The notes under the pieces are model-generated. The model worked only from the letters and a program-made list of their open reading frames with translations. It did not search any database and was not told where the DNA came from. From an uncultured Candidatus Saccharibacteria bacterium (GTDB lineage Bacteria > Patescibacteria > Saccharimonadia > Saccharimonadales > CAMLKC01): 6,965 nucleotides of DNA. The translations under genes were made by a program, and so were the position numbers. Of the stretch, positions 6,120-6,965 are shown one piece after another. Numbering within the stretch: position 1 is the stretch's first letter; every line of letters starts with the position of its first letter. The DNA lies in contig CAMLKC010000052.1 of assembly GCA_946480595.1 (NCBI GenBank), forward strand, positions 1 through 6,965, read 5' to 3'.

Positions 6120-6833
6120 GTGAATATAAAAAAGGCGCACAGTCTCGCAAAACACTACACGAAAGCGTTTGTTCCTGCCAAGGTGCTTCAATCACGACTA
6201 CATAAGCGGGTGTTTATGCAATTTGCCGAAAAAATCGGCATGGTGTATTTCGGCTACGTCGACCAGAGGAGCGACGAACATCGGCTGGTGCGCGGCTTGA
6301 CACTTTCGGCAACCCACCGTGACAACCATTACTGTATCGGTTCATTTAAAGGGTATGACATCACGCTCGTCGAGCGAACAGATACAATCCGCTTTCCGGG
6401 CAAACCGCACGCCACGCAAGATTGGATCATTATGGCATTCGATCTGCACACTTCGGTCGATTTGCCGCATGCTTTCGTGGGGCTCCATACGCATAGTGAT
6501 ACGTTCTATTCACATTTGTTTACCAAGTTCGCCACGCTCACCCGGGTGCCACTGGGAACATTCTCTCAGTACGACGCTGGTTTTGTAAGCCGATACGCTA
6601 TATATACGGAACCTGCGCAGCTGCCTCTTGTCGAGCAATTGTTTAGTAAAGAGATTGCCAAGTCGATATTTGACCATTTTGGGAGCCTGACAATAGAGGT
6701 GGTTGACGGCTGTCTCTACCTGTACGCATGGCACCAGCGTCCGACGACGGCATTTCTTGCCCGGATGCTGCAAAACGGCGTATGGCTGGCGAGCGCGCTA
6801 GACGAGCGCGTTCAGGGCGAGAGATTGACATAG
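6120..6833 (+). CDS. Orphan protein of unknown function in the glucan operon
   Basis: I do not recognise this 237-residue protein. It begins with GTG at 6120, one base after the GH15 stop, with GGAG at 6109-6112 at a good 7-nt spacing; an overlapping ATG at 6118 is followed at once by TGA. The N-terminus (about 1-35) is basic and helical looking (MNIKKAHSLAKHYTKAF). The centre alternates strand-like pieces (YCIGSFKGYDITLVER 71-86, DWIIMAFDL 101-109, FVSRYAIYT 155-163, SLTIEVVDGCLYLYAW 189-204) and suggests a compact beta-rich fold. Histidines 110, 117, 123, 125 and 132 cluster in LHTSVDLPHAFVGLHTHSD and the residues after it. No transmembrane helix, signal peptide or nucleotide-binding motif is evident. 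The order of 'GSFKGY' followed by a late strand-rich 'EVVDGCLYLYA' reminds me loosely of DUF3137-type proteins, but this is a guess. Position suggests a link to alpha-glucan metabolism. Its last codons contain the -35 of the next promoter. Confidence 0.75.
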   Translation: MNIKKAHSLAKHYTKAFVPAKVLQSRLHKRVFMQFAEKIGMVYFGYVDQRSDEHRLVRGLTLSATHRDNHYCIGSFKGYDITLVERTDTIRFPGKPHATQDWIIMAFDLHTSVDLPHAFVGLHTHSDTFYSHLFTKFATLTRVPLGTFSQYDAGFVSRYAIYTEPAQLPLVEQLFSKEIAKSIFDHFGSLTIEVVDGCLYLYAWHQRPTTAFLARMLQNGVWLASALDERVQGERLT

Positions 6834-6853
6834 ACACCCATAAATGCTAAAAT
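6825..6853 (+). promoter_or_regulatory. Near-consensus extended -10 promoter for the downstream gene
   Basis: A perfect TTGACA (6825-6830) and TAAAAT (6848-6853) are 17 nt apart. TGC precedes the -10, giving an extended -10 element. The -35 is formed by the last two sense codons of the orphan gene (Leu-Thr) just before its TAG. Transcription should start near 6860, leaving a leader of about 17 nt with the Shine-Dalgarno. This is the strongest promoter in the window by consensus. Confidence 0.85.
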
Positions 6854-6882
6854 ATGTTCATTGGAAAGAGGTGAACATGTTT
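6850..6882 (+). repeat. Inverted repeat over the -10, Shine-Dalgarno and start codon of the downstream gene
   Basis: AAATATGTTCA (6850-6860) pairs with TGAACATGTTT (6872-6882): 11 base pairs in RNA including one U-G, around an 11-nt loop (6861-6871) that holds the Shine-Dalgarno. As DNA the core is ATGTTCA-N11-TGAACAT, a perfect 7-bp dyad. The right arm contains the ATG at 6877. It could be a repressor operator near +6, or an RNA hairpin hiding the start codon in transcripts reading through from the operon. Confidence 0.55.
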
Positions 6883-6921
6883 GAACCATTGAAAGAAACG
6901 CTAACAAACTGGAATACCAAG
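6877..6921 (+). CDS. Start of an unidentified gene, cut by adapter
   Basis: ATG 6877 follows a good Shine-Dalgarno (AAAGAGGTGA, 6865-6874) with 5 nt between GAGG and the start, and sits behind a near-consensus promoter. Fifteen codons remain: MFEPLKETLTNWNTK. This is too short for a family call; the amphipathic, charged start does not look like a signal peptide. The frame stays open into the adapter, where it reads RSEEHTSELQS, a familiar artefact peptide that must not be annotated as part of this protein. The gene is real on the strength of its promoter and ribosome binding site; its product is unknown. Confidence 0.7.
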
Positions 6922-6965
6922 AGATCGGAAGAGCACACGTCTGAACTCCAGTCACTTCCTGTGAT
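6922..6965 (+). other. Illumina TruSeq adapter and index at the contig end (artefact)
   Basis: Bases 6922-6955 match the full 34-nt TruSeq adapter read on the index side, starting AGATCGGAAGAGC and ending CTCCAGTCAC. The remaining TTCCTGTGAT fits an 8-nt i7 index (TTCCTGTG) followed by AT, the first bases of the P7 flow-cell sequence, or a 10-nt index. This is library DNA left by incomplete trimming; genomic sequence ends at 6921. Confidence 0.98.

Noticed and set aside
6956..6965. Last ten bases as genomic sequence after the adapter
   Set aside because: Their position and the AT after eight bases fit an index read into P7; no reason to treat them as biological.

Overview
This looks like an end-of-contig piece of a bacterial metagenome assembly: about 50 % GC, tightly packed genes, standard genetic code (TAA, TAG and TGA all used as stops). 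The best lineage guess is a Candidate Phyla Radiation bacterium, probably Saccharibacteria (TM7). It rests on remembered resemblance of the GH57/GH15/GT4 gene set, an orphan 237-residue protein and the base composition. No marker gene is present, so it is moderate confidence only. TGA terminating the GT4 gene argues against the Gracilibacteria/SR1 code, in which TGA encodes glycine. The last 44 bases are not biological: they are an Illumina TruSeq adapter with part of an index.

Layout. Positions 1-353, minus strand: 5' end of an MscS-family mechanosensitive channel gene, cut by the window edge. Positions 354-427: short divergent intergenic region where both genes have a -10-like hexamer 6-7 nt from the start codon and no Shine-Dalgarno, suggesting leaderless transcripts. 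Positions 428-1603: NDH-2-like FAD/NAD(P) oxidoreductase with a C-terminal CxxC. Positions 1604-1720: strong sigma70-type promoter, a roughly 58-nt leader with a distant Shine-Dalgarno, and a small hairpin. Positions 1721-6833: a probable four-gene operon of a GT4 glycogen-synthase-like glycosyltransferase, a GH57 alpha-amylase-like glucanase, a GH15 glucoamylase-like hydrolase and an orphan protein, with 4-nt and 8-nt overlaps and a 1-nt gap. Positions 6825-6921: near-consensus promoter starting inside the last codons of the orphan gene, a long inverted repeat over the next start codon, and 15 codons of a new gene. Positions 6922-6965: adapter.

How the genes fit together. The three enzymes form a cytoplasmic alpha-glucan (glycogen-like) module: the GT4 enzyme would extend a glucan, GH57 would cleave or rearrange internal alpha-1,4 links, and GH15 would release glucose from chain ends. 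None has a visible signal peptide, so an intracellular storage polymer is more likely than extracellular starch use. The orphan protein is made from the same mRNA and may serve this pathway, but I do not recognise its family. The oxidoreductase and the channel are separate transcription units.

I see no tRNA, rRNA, CRISPR array, insertion sequence or phage gene.
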